Of a DNA stretch of 64,000 nucleotides, positions 27,620 to 38,810 are shown piece by piece. Position numbers and translations under genes: made by a program. The DNA is taken from the NCBI RefSeq assembly GCF_039370165.1, contig NZ_CP134991.1:232114-296113 (forward strand). The letters run 5' to 3'. This DNA is from Buchnera aphidicola (Chaitoregma tattakana). GTDB taxonomy: Bacteria; Pseudomonadota; Gammaproteobacteria; Enterobacterales; Enterobacteriaceae. Under the pieces are notes generated by a model. That model was not told the DNA's origin. It saw only the letters and a list, made by a program, of their open reading frames with translations, and did no database searches. Numbering within the stretch: position 1 is the first letter of the stretch; each line of letters begins with the position of its first letter.

Positions 27620-27622
27620 AAT

Positions 27623-28411
27623 ATGATATTAATAGATTCTCACTGTCATTTAGACAAAATAAATTTTAAAAAAATTAACAAAACTATAGAAGATGTCATG
27701 GAAGAGTCTGAAAAAAAACATGTAAAATATTTTTTAAATGTCTCTACATCAATAAAAAATTTTGATAAAATGAAACTATTTTTAAAAAATAGAAAAAATA
27801 TTTTTTATTCATGCGGTATACACCCATTTTATTATGAAAAAAATATACGATCAAATCAAATAATTAAAAGATTAAAAGATACAAAAGTAATAGCAGTAGG
27901 TGAAACGGGTTTAGATTACTCTCATAAAAATATAATAAGCAAACAAAAACAAGAGAAATTGTTTATACAACAAATAAAAATAAGTAAAAAAGTAGAAAAG
28001 CCTTTAATCATACACACTAGAAATTCTATTCAAGATGTTATAAAAATATTAAAGAATTTTAAAATAGATGAAAGTAAAGTAATTATACATTCTTTTAACG
28101 AAACTAATATAGAAATTGTAAAAAAAATAATTGAACTAAACTTTTATTTTTCAATATCCGGAATAGTTACATTCAAAAATGCTAAAAATCTAAGAAAAAT
28201 TATAGAATATCTGCCATTAAATAGAATTCTTATAGAAACTGATTCCCCGTATCTCTCTCCAGAACCAAATAGAGGAAAAGTAAATACACCCTCTAATTTA
28301 TATTATATAATTAAGTGTATTGCTAAAATAAAAAAAATAGATTTACTAGAAATTTCAAAAATAATGATAAAAAATTTTCAAAAATTATTTAATTTAAAAA
28401 TAAAAATTTAA
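27623..28411 (+). CDS. ycfH: TatD-family metal-dependent hydrolase YcfH
   Basis: TIM-barrel metal-dependent hydrolase of the TatD family, likely a deoxyribonuclease by family membership. 262 aa (E. coli 265). Metal ligands are visible in order: DSHCHLD (residues 4-10), GETGLDY, PLIIHTRNS, VIIHSF and ETDSPYLSP. Starts 3 bp after holB, the E. coli order holB-ycfH-ptsG. Confidence 0.93.
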   Translation: MILIDSHCHLDKINFKKINKTIEDVMEESEKKHVKYFLNVSTSIKNFDKMKLFLKNRKNIFYSCGIHPFYYEKNIRSNQIIKRLKDTKVIAVGETGLDYSHKNIISKQKQEKLFIQQIKISKKVEKPLIIHTRNSIQDVIKILKNFKIDESKVIIHSFNETNIEIVKKIIELNFYFSISGIVTFKNAKNLRKIIEYLPLNRILIETDSPYLSPEPNRGKVNTPSNLYYIIKCIAKIKKIDLLEISKIMIKNFQKLFNLKIKI

Positions 28412-28471
28412 CCATAATATAGACAAAAAGGTCTAATAATTGTTTTATAAAATAAAAAATAGAGATTAAAT

Positions 28472-29896
28472 ATGTTTAAAAATATTTTTTCTAATTTACA
28501 AAAGATAGGAAAATCTTTAATGCTACCTGTTTCGGTGCTACCAATAGCCGGAATATTACTAGGAATAGGATCAGCACAATTTTCTATTATACCAAAATTA
28601 ATGTCTAACGTAATGATAGAGTCAGGGAGCTCAATATTTGAAAACATGCCATTAATTTTTGCTATTGGAATATCATTAGGTTTTACAAAAAATGATGGTG
28701 TAGCAGCATTAGCTTCTGTTATTTCATATGAAATAATGTCAAAAACTTTCTATGTAATGATTCCTATCTTTTCACATTTTAATTTTTTTTCTATACAAAG
28801 TTCTAATTTAATTGATACAGGAATTTTAGGAGGAATTTTATCAGGATCTATGTCAGCATATTTATTTAATATGTTTTATAAAATAAATCTTCCTGAATAT
28901 TTAGGATTTTTTACAGGAAAAAGATTTATACCAATAATATCAGGACTGTTTTCAATAATATTAGGTATTTTTTTAGCATTAATATGGCCACCAATAGGAA
29001 AAATGATACAAAATTTTTCCATATGGGCAGCATATCAAAATCCTATATTAGCTTTTTTTATATATGGATCTGTAGAAAGATCTCTAATTCCACTAGGACT
29101 ACATCATATCTGGAATGTTCCGTTTCAAATGCAAGTAGGAGAATATATAAATAGCTCAGGGCAAATTTTTCATGGAGATATAGCTAGATATATGGCTGGA
29201 GACCAAACAGCAGGAAAATTATCTGGTGGTTTTTTGTTCAAAATGTATGGATTACCAGGAGCAGCATTAGCAATATGGTACTGTGCTAAATCAGAAAATA
29301 AAAAAAAAATAGGAGGTTTAATAATATCAGCTATATTAACATCTTTCATAACAGGTATCACAGAACCGATAGAATTTTCATTTATGGTTGTAGCACCTAT
29401 ATTGTATGTAATACATTCTATTTTAGCAGGATTAGCATTTCCAATATGCATATTATTAAACATGAGAGCAGGAGCCAGCTTTTCCCATGGGTTTATTGAT
29501 TTTATGATATTAAGTGGTAATAGTAATAATATTATTTTATTTCCTATAATAGGTACATTATATGGACTATTATATTTTCTAATTTTTTGTTTCACAATAC
29601 GATTATTTAATTTAAAAACCCCTGGAAGAGAATTACAGAAACATAAATATTACAAAGAAAGACGCATTGCAAAATTATTAATAAAATATTTAGGAGGAAA
29701 AAATAATATTTCTAATTTAGATGCATGTATAACCAGACTTAGAATTACAGTTAATAATATATCTGAAGTAGATAAAAACGAAATAAAAAAATTAGGAGCA
29801 TCTGCTGTCATAATCTCTGGCTTGGGTATACAAGCAATATTTGGAACAAAATCAGACAATCTAAAAAATAAAATGGAGAAATATTTAAAAAAATAA
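28472..29896 (+). CDS. ptsG: PTS glucose-specific transporter, EIICB
   Basis: Imports glucose and phosphorylates it, using phosphate passed from HPr and EIIA. 474 aa (E. coli 477). The membrane EIIC domain (~1-380) begins [35 protein letters not shown] and contains [13 protein letters not shown] and [11 protein letters not shown]. The cytosolic EIIB domain ends the protein and has the phosphorylation-site Cys in DACITRLR. It keeps better sequence conservation than its neighbours. Feeds glycolysis and zwf. Confidence 0.96.
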   Translation: MFKNIFSNLQKIGKSLMLPVSVLPIAGILLGIGSAQFSIIPKLMSNVMIESGSSIFENMPLIFAIGISLGFTKNDGVAALASVISYEIMSKTFYVMIPIFSHFNFFSIQSSNLIDTGILGGILSGSMSAYLFNMFYKINLPEYLGFFTGKRFIPIISGLFSIILGIFLALIWPPIGKMIQNFSIWAAYQNPILAFFIYGSVERSLIPLGLHHIWNVPFQMQVGEYINSSGQIFHGDIARYMAGDQTAGKLSGGFLFKMYGLPGAALAIWYCAKSENKKKIGGLIISAILTSFITGITEPIEFSFMVVAPILYVIHSILAGLAFPICILLNMRAGASFSHGFIDFMILSGNSNNIILFPIIGTLYGLLYFLIFCFTIRLFNLKTPGRELQKHKYYKERRIAKLLIKYLGGKNNISNLDACITRLRITVNNISEVDKNEIKKLGASAVIISGLGIQAIFGTKSDNLKNKMEKYLKK

Positions 29897-29935
29897 TAAA
29901 ATAATTTTTAAAATGTATTGTATAAAACCTAAAAA

Positions 29936-29953
29936 GTGGGTTTTACAACCCAC
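29936..29953. terminator. Hairpin between ptsG and hinT
   Basis: Seven-base-pair G/C-containing stem, GTGGGTT (29936-29942) with AACCCAC (29947-29953), loop TTAC. No clear T tract follows, so it could be a weak terminator or an RNA 3'-end stabiliser for ptsG mRNA. Confidence 0.5.
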
Positions 29954-29999
29954 ATATATTAAAAAACAACAAATCATAACAAAATTAGTAGGCAAAATA

Positions 30000-30344
30000 A
30001 TGAACTATGAAAATATTTTCATAAAAATAATAAAAAGAGAAATACCCTCAGAAATAATATATCAAGATAAACAAGTAACTGCATTTAAAGATATTAATCC
30101 ACAATCTCCTATACATATATTAATAATTCCTAATAAAAAAATACGATCTACAAATAAAATAAATAAAAAAAATAAAAATATTATAGGAAATATGATTTAT
30201 ATAGCAGTAAAGATAGCAAAAAAATTTCACTTTCACAAAGATGGATACAGAATAGTAATAAACTGTAACAAAAATGGTGGACAAACAATACCACACTTAC
30301 ATATGCATTTACTGGCAGGAAAAATATTAGGAAAATTTAATTAA
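30000..30344 (+). CDS. hinT: HIT-family purine nucleoside phosphoramidase HinT
   Basis: Hydrolyses adenosine 5'-phosphoramidates and AMP-lysine type adducts. 114 aa (E. coli 119). [23 protein letters not shown] aligns with the E. coli N-terminus, fixing the start at 30000 although the frame is open from 29913. The histidine triad HLHMHLL lies near residue 101. The E. coli C-terminal tail is shortened. Near ptsG in E. coli as well. Confidence 0.93.
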   Translation: MNYENIFIKIIKREIPSEIIYQDKQVTAFKDINPQSPIHILIIPNKKIRSTNKINKKNKNIIGNMIYIAVKIAKKFHFHKDGYRIVINCNKNGGQTIPHLHMHLLAGKILGKFN

Positions 30345-30418
30345 AGTTATAGTATTAAAAAAAAGATATTTTTTATAAAAATTAATATTTATCACTAAAA
30401 GTTTTAACAAAAAAATTT

Positions 30419-31792
30419 TTAATAATAAAATTTTCTCAGAGTTTTAGGAAATGGAGATGCATCTCTAATATTGTCTATGCCAGTAAAATAGCATAATAAT
30501 CTTTCAAAACCAATTCCAAAACCTGAATGAATAACAGTACCATATTTTCTTAAATCTCTATACCACCAATACTTATCTTTTCCTAAATTAAATTTTTTTA
30601 ACTTATTGTCTAATATTTTTAACCTCTCTTCTCTTTGAGAACCCCCTAAAACTTCACCAATGTTTGGCAAAAATATATCCATAGAAGCAACAGTAACATT
30701 ATCTGGGTTGTCTCTCATATAAAAAGCTTTAAGATTTTTGGGAAAGTTTTTTACTATTAAAGGCTTACAAAAATGTTTATTTACAACATATTTTTCTTGT
30801 TCTAAAGATATATCTTCTCCAAATGAAATTGATTTTCCTAATACGTTTAATAATTTAATTAAATCTTTATATTCTATTTCTACATAATCCAAATTTATTA
30901 AATTTTTTAAATTTTTAATTATATTTTTACTAAAATATTTTTCTAAAAATTCTATTTCAAAAATACATTTTTCCAATGTATGTTCAGTTATATATTTTAA
31001 AAAAATTTTAGATAAATGTACTATTTTTTTTAAATTGAAAAAAGCAACTTCAACTTCTAACATCCAAAATTCAGATAAATGTCTTTTAGTATTAGAATCT
31101 TCAGATCTAAACGTTGGCCCAAAATTATATACTTTAGATAAAGCTAATGCGTAAGATTCCAAAGTTAACTGACCTGAAACTGTTAAAAAGTTCTTATTTT
31201 TAAATATATTTTTAAAATTAGATAACTTTTTAGCTTTATCATTGTTACTTGAAAACACGCTAAACATAGCTCCTGAGCCCTCAGTATTTAATCCTGTAAT
31301 AATAGGAGTAGGAACCCAAGTAAAATTTTTTTTATACAAAAAATTATTTATAGTACTAAATAAAACATTACGAATTTTAGAAATAGCACAAAAAAATTTT
31401 GTTCGTACTCTTAAATGAGCAAATTTTCTTAAGTATTCAAATGTATGTTTTTTTAAAGAAATAGGATATTTATCAGGATTGTTAATCAACCCTAAAACTT
31501 TTAATTTAATTATTAATAACTCATACTTTTGTTCTTGTCTTCTAGAAAAAATTATATTGCCTGTTACAACTAAAGAACAACCACTTGTTAACTTTATAAT
31601 TTCTTTTTCATAATTTTCTAAATTAGATTTAGCAACTGCCTGTAAAGTAAGTAAGCATGTACCATCAAATATATCTATAAAAGATATTCCTTTTTTAGAA
31701 TCTCTTTTACTTCTTACCCACCCATAAACTTTTATTTTTTCATTTATTTTAACTTTATTAGAATATATGTCTTTTATAGAAAAATTTTTCAT
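30419..31792 (-). CDS. asnS: Asparaginyl-tRNA synthetase
   Basis: Class IIb synthetase, 457 aa (E. coli 466). N-terminal OB fold (VYGWVRSKRDSKKGISFIDIFDG), motif 2 TFRSEDSNTKRHLSEFWMLEVE, GGSQREER, and motif 3 HSGFGIGFERLL near the C-terminus. Converges on hinT; valS lies 116 bp upstream on the same strand. Confidence 0.95.
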   Translation of the reverse strand: MKNFSIKDIYSNKVKINEKIKVYGWVRSKRDSKKGISFIDIFDGTCLLTLQAVAKSNLENYEKEIIKLTSGCSLVVTGNIIFSRRQEQKYELLIIKLKVLGLINNPDKYPISLKKHTFEYLRKFAHLRVRTKFFCAISKIRNVLFSTINNFLYKKNFTWVPTPIITGLNTEGSGAMFSVFSSNNDKAKKLSNFKNIFKNKNFLTVSGQLTLESYALALSKVYNFGPTFRSEDSNTKRHLSEFWMLEVEVAFFNLKKIVHLSKIFLKYITEHTLEKCIFEIEFLEKYFSKNIIKNLKNLINLDYVEIEYKDLIKLLNVLGKSISFGEDISLEQEKYVVNKHFCKPLIVKNFPKNLKAFYMRDNPDNVTVASMDIFLPNIGEVLGGSQREERLKILDNKLKKFNLGKDKYWWYRDLRKYGTVIHSGFGIGFERLLCYFTGIDNIRDASPFPKTLRKFYY

Positions 31793-31908
31793 GTTTATTT
31801 AACCTATAAAATTTAAATATATTAAAAACTATAAATGTATACAAGAAAAAAATGATTACAAATAAATTTACCAAATTTATAAACTATTTTAAAGATAATT
31901 AATTAAGA

Positions 31909-34740
31909 TTATATATTTTTAATTTTTTTAACAAATAAAATTCTTTCTTTTTCTAATTTTTTTATTTTACATTTTTCAAAATTTACAATATAATTTGGCG
32001 CTTTTTTTATAAAATTTTTATTAAAAAGCATATTTTTTGATATGTTTATTTTATTATTTAATTGTCTAATTTTTTTTATAAAATTTTTTATACTAGTGCA
32101 ATTAATTTTTTTCTTTATAGAAAGAATTACTATATCTATCTCATCAAGAAATTCAATAAAAAAATTCTTGTAACTTTGTAAACTTTTAATAAAAATTATA
32201 TTTTTTAAGTTAACCATTTTAATAAAAAAATTCAAATTTAAAACAAATATTTTTTTTAAATTTATATTATTAAACTTAACTGCTATAGAAATTTTTTTAG
32301 AAAAATTTATTTTTGTTCTATTTCTTATTGCTCTTATACTTACTAAAACCTTTTTTATAAAAGAAATATATTTTAACACTTTTATATCTATCAACTTCTT
32401 TCTATAAATAGGAAATTTTTTTAATAAAATACTATTACATTTATTTTTAGTAAAACATTTAATATTTTGCCATATTGATTCAGTAATAAATGGTATAATT
32501 GGATGAGCAGTTATTAAAATTAATTCAAACATTTTTATTAAATTATTTTTAGCACAAAAAACTAATTTCTTAGAAAAAGATTTAAATATTATTTTTAAAA
32601 ATTCTAAATACCAACAACAAAAATCATTCCAAATAAACTTATACAAAATATTAGAAGCTTCATCAAATCTAAAATTATCTATACAATTTCTATATTTTTT
32701 TATCATAATATTGTATTTAGATATTATCCATATATCTACTATGTTCATGTTAGTCAAAAAAAGATTTTCTCTTATATCATTTATAGATATGTTAGTAAAA
32801 ATAAAAATACTAATATTCCATATTTTATTACAAAAACTCTTATATCCCTTTAACCTTTTCATATCCCAATTTATATTTCTAGTTGGAGAAGCTAAAGAAG
32901 CTAATGTAAATCGTAAAGCATCAGTTCCATAAGCGCTAATACCTTTAGGAAAACTTTTTTTAGTAATAATACTAATGTACTCTATCATAGAATTTTTAAA
33001 CATATTATTTGTTCTTTTTCTCAGCAGCCTTGGTAAAGAAATTCCATCAATTATATCAATTGGATCTATAACGTTTCCTTTTGACTTAGACATTTTATTA
33101 CCAATCTCATCACGTATCAAACCAGTAATATAAACTTTTTTAAAAGGTATTTGTATTGGAAATTTTTTGTTTCCTTTTAATAAAATTGAAGTAAGCATTA
33201 TCATTCTAGATATCCAGAAAAATATAATATCAAATCCACTAACTAGTACATCAGTAGGATGAAACATTTTTAGAACACTTTTTTTTTTAGGCCATCCTAA
33301 TGATGAAAAGGACCAAATAGATGAAGAAAACCAAGTATCTAACACATCAGATTCTTTTTTTAAAAAGAAACTTTTAGGAAGATTATATTCTTCTCTGACT
33401 TTACTTTCACTCATTCCAACATATATATTTTTGTGATTGTCATACCACACAGGAATTCTATGTCCCCATAATAATTGTCTTGATATACACCAATCATCTA
33501 AATTATTCATCCAAGAAAAAAAAATATTTTTATATTTATCTGGAATAAATTGTATTGTTCCATTTTTAACTAGTTCCAATGATTTTTTAGAAATTTTCTT
33601 TACTTTTAAATACCATTGATTAGTTATTCTAGGTTCTATTATAGATCCAGTTCTATCACCTAAAAAAATGTTTATATTAACATTTAAAACTTTTTTTAAC
33701 ATGTCGTTTTCTTTTAAAAAGCTTAAAATTTTTTTTCTAGCATTTTTTCTATCCAAATTGTGCAAAAATTTAGGACATTTTTTTTTATAAATTTTATTAT
33801 TATGATATATTGTAAGATTTTTGCAAATTTTACCAGACTTTGTCAAAATATTTATTAAAGGTAATTTATTCAGAATTGCAATTTTATAATCATTAAAATC
33901 ATGTGCTGGAGTAATTTTGACGCAACCAGTACCTTTTTCTGGTTTAATATTTTTATCAAAAATTATTGGAATAATTCTATTAACAATTGGAACTAAAACA
34001 CTTTTACCCATTAATTTTTTATATCTTTTATCATTTGGATGCACTGCAATTGCCACATCTCCTGGTATAGTTTCTGGTCTTGTGGTAGATACTACTATAT
34101 AACTATTATTAGACTTATTTTTGTCTATTAAATAATATTTTATATTCCACATAAAACCTTTGTAAACTTTCCTTTCTAACTCTATATCTGAAACAACACT
34201 CTTACAACTAAAATCCCAGTTAACTAAAGTTTTTTTTCTATATATCATATTTTTTTTAAATAATGATATAAATGCAAATCTAACAGACTCAGACATATTG
34301 TCATCCAATGTAAAACAGTTTCTGCTCCAATTTACTGAACTTCCTAACCTTTTAATTTGATTGCAAATATTATTAAATCTTTTTTCTTTCCATTTCCATA
34401 TTTCCTTAATAAAATGTTTTTTAGAATATTTTAACGTTTTTAAACCAGATTTAGAATTCAAATAATTTTTTACTACTATCTGTGTAGCTATACCAGCATG
34501 ATCTACTCCTGGCTGCCATAGTACATTTTTACCATTCATTTTATTGTATCTTATCAAAATGTCCATAATAGTATGTTGAAACGCATGCCCCATATGTAAA
34601 TCCCCTGTAACATTAGGAGGAGGCATTACTATACAAAAATTATTTCTAAAAACTTTTTTTTTATATTCAAAATATTTGTTTTTTTCCCAAAAATTATATA
34701 GTACTTTTTCTATTGTCTTATGATCATATTTTTTTTTCAT
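31909..34740 (-). CDS. valS: Valyl-tRNA synthetase
   Basis: Class Ia synthetase with editing, 943 aa (E. coli 951). HIGH-type motif PPPNVTGDLHMGHAF at about residue 40, editing-domain segments TTRPETIPGDVAIAVHP and GTGCVKITPAHDFND, and KMSKSKGNVIDP near residue 550. The tRNA anticodon domain and the C-terminal coiled coil (Lys/Asn-rich, ending ERILFVKKIKNI) are present. The downstream holC-pepA region of E. coli is not found on this side. Confidence 0.95.
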   Translation of the reverse strand: MKKKYDHKTIEKVLYNFWEKNKYFEYKKKVFRNNFCIVMPPPNVTGDLHMGHAFQHTIMDILIRYNKMNGKNVLWQPGVDHAGIATQIVVKNYLNSKSGLKTLKYSKKHFIKEIWKWKEKRFNNICNQIKRLGSSVNWSRNCFTLDDNMSESVRFAFISLFKKNMIYRKKTLVNWDFSCKSVVSDIELERKVYKGFMWNIKYYLIDKNKSNNSYIVVSTTRPETIPGDVAIAVHPNDKRYKKLMGKSVLVPIVNRIIPIIFDKNIKPEKGTGCVKITPAHDFNDYKIAILNKLPLINILTKSGKICKNLTIYHNNKIYKKKCPKFLHNLDRKNARKKILSFLKENDMLKKVLNVNINIFLGDRTGSIIEPRITNQWYLKVKKISKKSLELVKNGTIQFIPDKYKNIFFSWMNNLDDWCISRQLLWGHRIPVWYDNHKNIYVGMSESKVREEYNLPKSFFLKKESDVLDTWFSSSIWSFSSLGWPKKKSVLKMFHPTDVLVSGFDIIFFWISRMIMLTSILLKGNKKFPIQIPFKKVYITGLIRDEIGNKMSKSKGNVIDPIDIIDGISLPRLLRKRTNNMFKNSMIEYISIITKKSFPKGISAYGTDALRFTLASLASPTRNINWDMKRLKGYKSFCNKIWNISIFIFTNISINDIRENLFLTNMNIVDIWIISKYNIMIKKYRNCIDNFRFDEASNILYKFIWNDFCCWYLEFLKIIFKSFSKKLVFCAKNNLIKMFELILITAHPIIPFITESIWQNIKCFTKNKCNSILLKKFPIYRKKLIDIKVLKYISFIKKVLVSIRAIRNRTKINFSKKISIAVKFNNINLKKIFVLNLNFFIKMVNLKNIIFIKSLQSYKNFFIEFLDEIDIVILSIKKKINCTSIKNFIKKIRQLNNKINISKNMLFNKNFIKKAPNYIVNFEKCKIKKLEKERILFVKKIKNI

Positions 34741-35309
34741 GTTATATCTTCAAAAATGACAGTTAAATTTTAATAAAAAAAATTATACAACATTTATATT
34801 TAAACAATATGTTTTTGCCATAAATTTGTTGTCTAATATGTAAATAATATTTTTTTTTATAAATTTTAAATTAAAATATATTTTTTTTAAAATTTTAGTA
34901 GTTAAATATATTATATAACATATTCTATTCAACATATTAAAATCATAAAAAATAAATTTATAAAAAAATATATATTAAAATACTCAATATTATACAAAGT
35001 ATTAAAAATAATATTTAAAAAAATAATAGTATATACTTTCACATATGTTGTATTTTTAAAATTTTTATATACATAGTTGTACAAATGTTTAAAAATATTT
35101 TTTTTACAAGTATATAAAAAAAAATTTTAAAATAACAACATTTTTAAAATATATTTTTTATAATAACCATTTTTTTAAATATTATTTTTTAATTTTTAAT
35201 ATTATATAAATACTGTAATAAAATTTATATAAAAATAATGTAAAATATTTGTATTTATAGTAATAAAAAATTATAATTCTTATATTTGTTACAATTATTA
35301 AAATATATT
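34741..35309. other. valS-argI divergent gap (569 bp)
   Basis: No gene is recognisable in this almost pure A/T stretch. As I recall, other Buchnera carry pepA (leucyl aminopeptidase) here; no residual fragment can be read. It must contain the promoters of valS and argI. I looked for an ARG box (two 18 bp palindromes in E. coli) upstream of argI and could not identify one. Confidence 0.5.
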
Positions 35310-36332
35310 ATGCAAAATTTTCTGTATCAAAGAAGCTTGTTATCTTTAAAAGATCTAAATAAATTTGAAATAGAAACAGTATTAAACACAGCAAAAAAAT
35401 TAAAAAAATTAAAAAAAGAAAAAAAAGAAAAAAAATTTTTAAAAAACAAAAAAATAATTTCTATATTCGAATCGAATTCTACTAGAACTAGGTGTGCCTT
35501 TGAAACATCAGCATTTGATCAAGGTTTACATATTACGAATTTAGATATAAATAATACTCATATGAATGAAAAAGAATCTATAGAAGATACTGTAAAAGTT
35601 TTTAATATTATGTATGATGGTATACAATATAGAGGGCCTAAACATGAAATAATATTAGACATACAAAAATATGCAAAGATTCCTGTTTGGAATGGTCTAA
35701 CTAATAAATTTCATCCAATTCAAATATTATCAGATTTGATGACTATTAAAGAAAACATAAAAAAAAACAACCACTTTAATGACATAACTCTAGCATATAT
35801 TGGAGATTGTAAAAATAATATCGCTAATACAATTTTAGAGGCCTCTTATATTATTGGAATAAATATAAACATGATTTCTCATGAGAAGTTTTTACCAAAT
35901 ATAGAAAAAATAAAATTTTTATCTAACATATCAAATAAAGAAAACGGAAAAATATTATGTACAGAAAATGTGTATAAAGGACTAAATAATGTAGACTTCA
36001 TATACACTGATACTTGGTTATCCATGCATGAAAACTATAAAAATTTAGGTATAAAAATAAAATTATTAGAAAAATATCAATTAAATGAAAAATTACTTAC
36101 AAAAACAAACTCTTATTCAGCAAAAATATTACATTGCATGCCATCTATACATGATAATAATACTATAATATCTAAAAAAATTTTTAAAAAATACAAAATA
36201 AAAAATGGATTGGAAATTACAAATGATGTATTTAATTCAAAAAACAGTTTAGTGTTTAATCAAGTAGAAAATAAAGTACATATTATAAAAGCATTAATGC
36301 TGCTAAATTTAAAAAAAAATATAAATTTGTAA
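35310..36332 (+). CDS. argI: Ornithine carbamoyltransferase
   Basis: Makes citrulline from ornithine and carbamoyl phosphate in arginine biosynthesis. 340 aa (E. coli ArgI 334). Carbamoyl-phosphate-binding STRTRC near residue 57, DGIQYRG, NEFHP-type segment LTNKFHPIQILSDLMT, and the ornithine site HCMPSIHD (E. coli HCLPAFHD). The start at 35310 matches the family; the frame is open from a TTG at 35286. Fits the provisioning of arginine to the host. Confidence 0.94.
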   Translation: MQNFLYQRSLLSLKDLNKFEIETVLNTAKKLKKLKKEKKEKKFLKNKKIISIFESNSTRTRCAFETSAFDQGLHITNLDINNTHMNEKESIEDTVKVFNIMYDGIQYRGPKHEIILDIQKYAKIPVWNGLTNKFHPIQILSDLMTIKENIKKNNHFNDITLAYIGDCKNNIANTILEASYIIGININMISHEKFLPNIEKIKFLSNISNKENGKILCTENVYKGLNNVDFIYTDTWLSMHENYKNLGIKIKLLEKYQLNEKLLTKTNSYSAKILHCMPSIHDNNTIISKKIFKKYKIKNGLEITNDVFNSKNSLVFNQVENKVHIIKALMLLNLKKNINL

Positions 36333-36370
36333 TAACATAATTTGTTTAAAACATAGTAAATATAATAAAT

Positions 36371-36742
36371 ATGAAAAATAATAACATTCCGAAAGTAATA
36401 GGACCTTACAGTTATATTTATGAATCCAGAGGAATATTTATGATATCTGGACAAATAGCAATAAACCCTATAAATAACAAAATTCCAAAAAATATAGATG
36501 AACAAACAAAAATAGTTTTAAATAATATTAAAACCATTATAGAAAGCAAAAATTTAAAAATAAAAAATATAGTTAAAACAACAATTTTTACAACAAAATT
36601 ACACTATATAAATAAAATTAATACTATTTATAAAAAATTTTTTGAAAAGTATACAAAAAATTTTCCAGCAAGAACATGTGTAGAAGTATCTAAATTACCA
36701 AAAAATTCCATTATAGAAATAGATGCAATAGCAATAAAATAA
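36371..36742 (+). CDS. ridA: Reactive intermediate deaminase RidA (YjgF)
   Basis: Hydrolyses enamine/imine intermediates released by threonine dehydratase and other PLP enzymes. 123 aa (E. coli 128). IGPYSYIYESRGIFMISGQIAINP matches the E. coli N-terminal half; the C-terminal FPARTCVEVSKLPKNSIIEIDAIAIK holds the substrate-binding Arg. It follows argI by 38 bp; pyrB and pyrI, its partners in the E. coli cluster, are absent. Confidence 0.94.
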   Translation: MKNNNIPKVIGPYSYIYESRGIFMISGQIAINPINNKIPKNIDEQTKIVLNNIKTIIESKNLKIKNIVKTTIFTTKLHYINKINTIYKKFFEKYTKNFPARTCVEVSKLPKNSIIEIDAIAIK

Positions 36743-36745
36743 AAA

Positions 36746-36764
36746 TATGCCACATAGTGGCATA
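36746..36764. terminator. Hairpin between ridA and deaD
   Basis: Perfect 8 bp stem TATGCCAC (36746-36753) with GTGGCATA (36757-36764), three-base loop, in the 37 bp gap between two convergent genes. Likely a bidirectional terminator; the flanking T runs are interrupted. Confidence 0.68.
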
Positions 36765-36779
36765 ATAATGTTAAAAATT

Positions 36780-38528
36780 TTATTTAAACCTATTTTTAAT
36801 CCTGTTTTTTAATATTTTTTTTTTAAAAATCTTTTTTTTAATAAATCTTTTATTAATATTTTTATTAAATGGTTTATTTCTAACGACGGAAATAAATTTT
36901 ATATTAATCAATTTATTTAAAATTCTAGTATTTTTAAAAATTTCATTAAAATTAATATTTCTTGTTACATGTTTAGATATTTCTATAGTAGAATAATAAT
37001 CAAAAAGTTTTACATGTCCTATATTTTTACTATTTATATTTCCTTCATTTGCAATAGCTCCTACTATATGTCTTACTTCTACTCCATCTTTCTTACCTAC
37101 TTCTATTCTATAAGTACATAAACCAAATATTTTTTTTTTATGCAATTTATACGAATTTTTAGAAAAAAAGTTTTCTTTAACTTTATTTTTAAAAAAATTT
37201 GTATTATTATGACTTTCTTTTATTATCAAAGGTCTGTCTTTTTGCGCTATTTTTAATAATACAGCAGACAATGTATCTGAATCAACTTTACTGGCATAAT
37301 CCATTTTTTTTAATATATTTTTATATATATTAATATCTTTGCTCTGTAACTCTTTATCTACTTTATCACAAAACAATTGTAATCTTTTTTTAGCTAAAGA
37401 TTCAACATTTGGTAATTCAATTTTAATTATTTTAGTTTTTATCACTCTTTCTATATTATATAGTAATCTAGTTTCTCTAGGTTCTATAAATAATAACGCA
37501 TTTCCAGATCTTCCAGCCCTTCCTGTTCGTCCTATTCTATGTATATAAGATTCTACATCCATAGGGATATCATAATTGATTACAAGACTTATTCTATCTA
37601 CATCTAGACCTCTTGCAGCAACATCTGTAGCTATTAAAATATCTAATTTGCCACTTTTTAATTTTTCTAGAGTTTTTTCTCTTACAGACTGATTCATATC
37701 TCCATTTAATGCTGAACTATTGTATCCACTTTTTTCTAATACTTCAGAAACTTCTACAGTCAAATTTTTAGTTTTTACAAATATGATTGCAGCGGAGAAT
37801 TTTTCTGTTTCTAAAAATTTTATTAATGCATCAATTTTTTTTCCATATATTATACAGAATTTCTGCTGTATATTAGGTCTATTTTTTAAACTAGATTCAA
37901 CTTTTATTTCTTTTGGATGCTTCATAAACCTTCTAGATATTCTTCTAATTTCTTCAGGCATTGTGGCAGAAAATAAAGCAGTTTGATGCTTTTTAGGAAT
38001 ATTAGACAGAATATTTTCAACATCCTCTATAAATCCCATCCTAAGCATTTCATCTGCTTCATCTAAAACTAAACTACTTAATTTAGATAAGTTTAAAGTT
38101 CTTCTTTTCAAATGATCTAATAATCTCCCAGGAGTTCCTACTATAATCTGAGGACCCAGCCTCAAGACTTTTAATTGTAGTTCGTATCTTTGCCCGCCAT
38201 ACAAAGCTAAAACATTTATTCCAAATATATATTTAGAAAATACAGAAAATGATTTAGATACCTGTATTGCTAATTCTCGAGTAGGTGTTAAAACTAAAAT
38301 TTGAGGCATTTTCAAATTTAATTTAATATTATTTAATAAAGGTAAAGCAAAAGCAGCAGTTTTTCCACTTCCAGTTTGAGCCATACCTAATACATCCATT
38401 CCCTTTAGCAAAAAAGGTATACATAATTTTTGAATAGGAGATGGAATTAAATAATTTATTTCATTTAATGACTTTATTAAACAATCTTTAAGCCCCAAAG
38501 AAGAAAATGTAAATTTATTATGAGTCAT
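36780..38528 (-). CDS. deaD: ATP-dependent RNA helicase DeaD (CsdA)
   Basis: DEAD-box helicase for ribosome assembly and RNA decay. 582 aa (E. coli 629). Helicase motifs in order: Q motif region, [38 protein letters not shown], then RGLDV and [12 protein letters not shown] DbpA-like RNA-binding domain follows ([20 protein letters not shown]). The tail is Lys/Asn/Phe-rich and poorly conserved. pnp lies upstream on the same strand. Confidence 0.94.
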   Translation of the reverse strand: MTHNKFTFSSLGLKDCLIKSLNEINYLIPSPIQKLCIPFLLKGMDVLGMAQTGSGKTAAFALPLLNNIKLNLKMPQILVLTPTRELAIQVSKSFSVFSKYIFGINVLALYGGQRYELQLKVLRLGPQIIVGTPGRLLDHLKRRTLNLSKLSSLVLDEADEMLRMGFIEDVENILSNIPKKHQTALFSATMPEEIRRISRRFMKHPKEIKVESSLKNRPNIQQKFCIIYGKKIDALIKFLETEKFSAAIIFVKTKNLTVEVSEVLEKSGYNSSALNGDMNQSVREKTLEKLKSGKLDILIATDVAARGLDVDRISLVINYDIPMDVESYIHRIGRTGRAGRSGNALLFIEPRETRLLYNIERVIKTKIIKIELPNVESLAKKRLQLFCDKVDKELQSKDINIYKNILKKMDYASKVDSDTLSAVLLKIAQKDRPLIIKESHNNTNFFKNKVKENFFSKNSYKLHKKKIFGLCTYRIEVGKKDGVEVRHIVGAIANEGNINSKNIGHVKLFDYYSTIEISKHVTRNINFNEIFKNTRILNKLINIKFISVVRNKPFNKNINKRFIKKKIFKKKILKNRIKNRFK

Positions 38529-38810
38529 GCAATTATATATGCCTCTTAATTTACAGATATTATTTATTTTAACTAAAAATAATAAATTGTATTAACAAAT
38601 TATTTTTAAAAATATTAACAAAATTTAATTATTCAAGCACCAATAACAAAATAGCATACATCATTTGTTTAAGAAAACATATCCAATTTTTTATTGATTT
38701 TATTAATATATTATAATACATATATAAAATAAGTTTTGTAAAATAATATAAAATTTAAAAATTTTTAAAGTATTTAAAAAACATAATCACTAAAAAATAG
38801 TTTTATATAA
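38529..38810 (-). promoter_or_regulatory. Upstream region of deaD (282 bp)
   Basis: Gene-free gap between pnp and deaD on the same strand. The part near deaD (about 38529-38680) has somewhat more G/C than the rest, suggesting a conserved leader; E. coli deaD mRNA also has a very long regulated leader. The pnp-proximal half is plain A/T. In E. coli nlpI sits between pnp and deaD; nothing of it is visible here. Confidence 0.4.

Noticed and set aside
29170..29595. 141-codon open frame on the - strand inside ptsG
   Set aside because: Shadow of the conserved EIIC domain.
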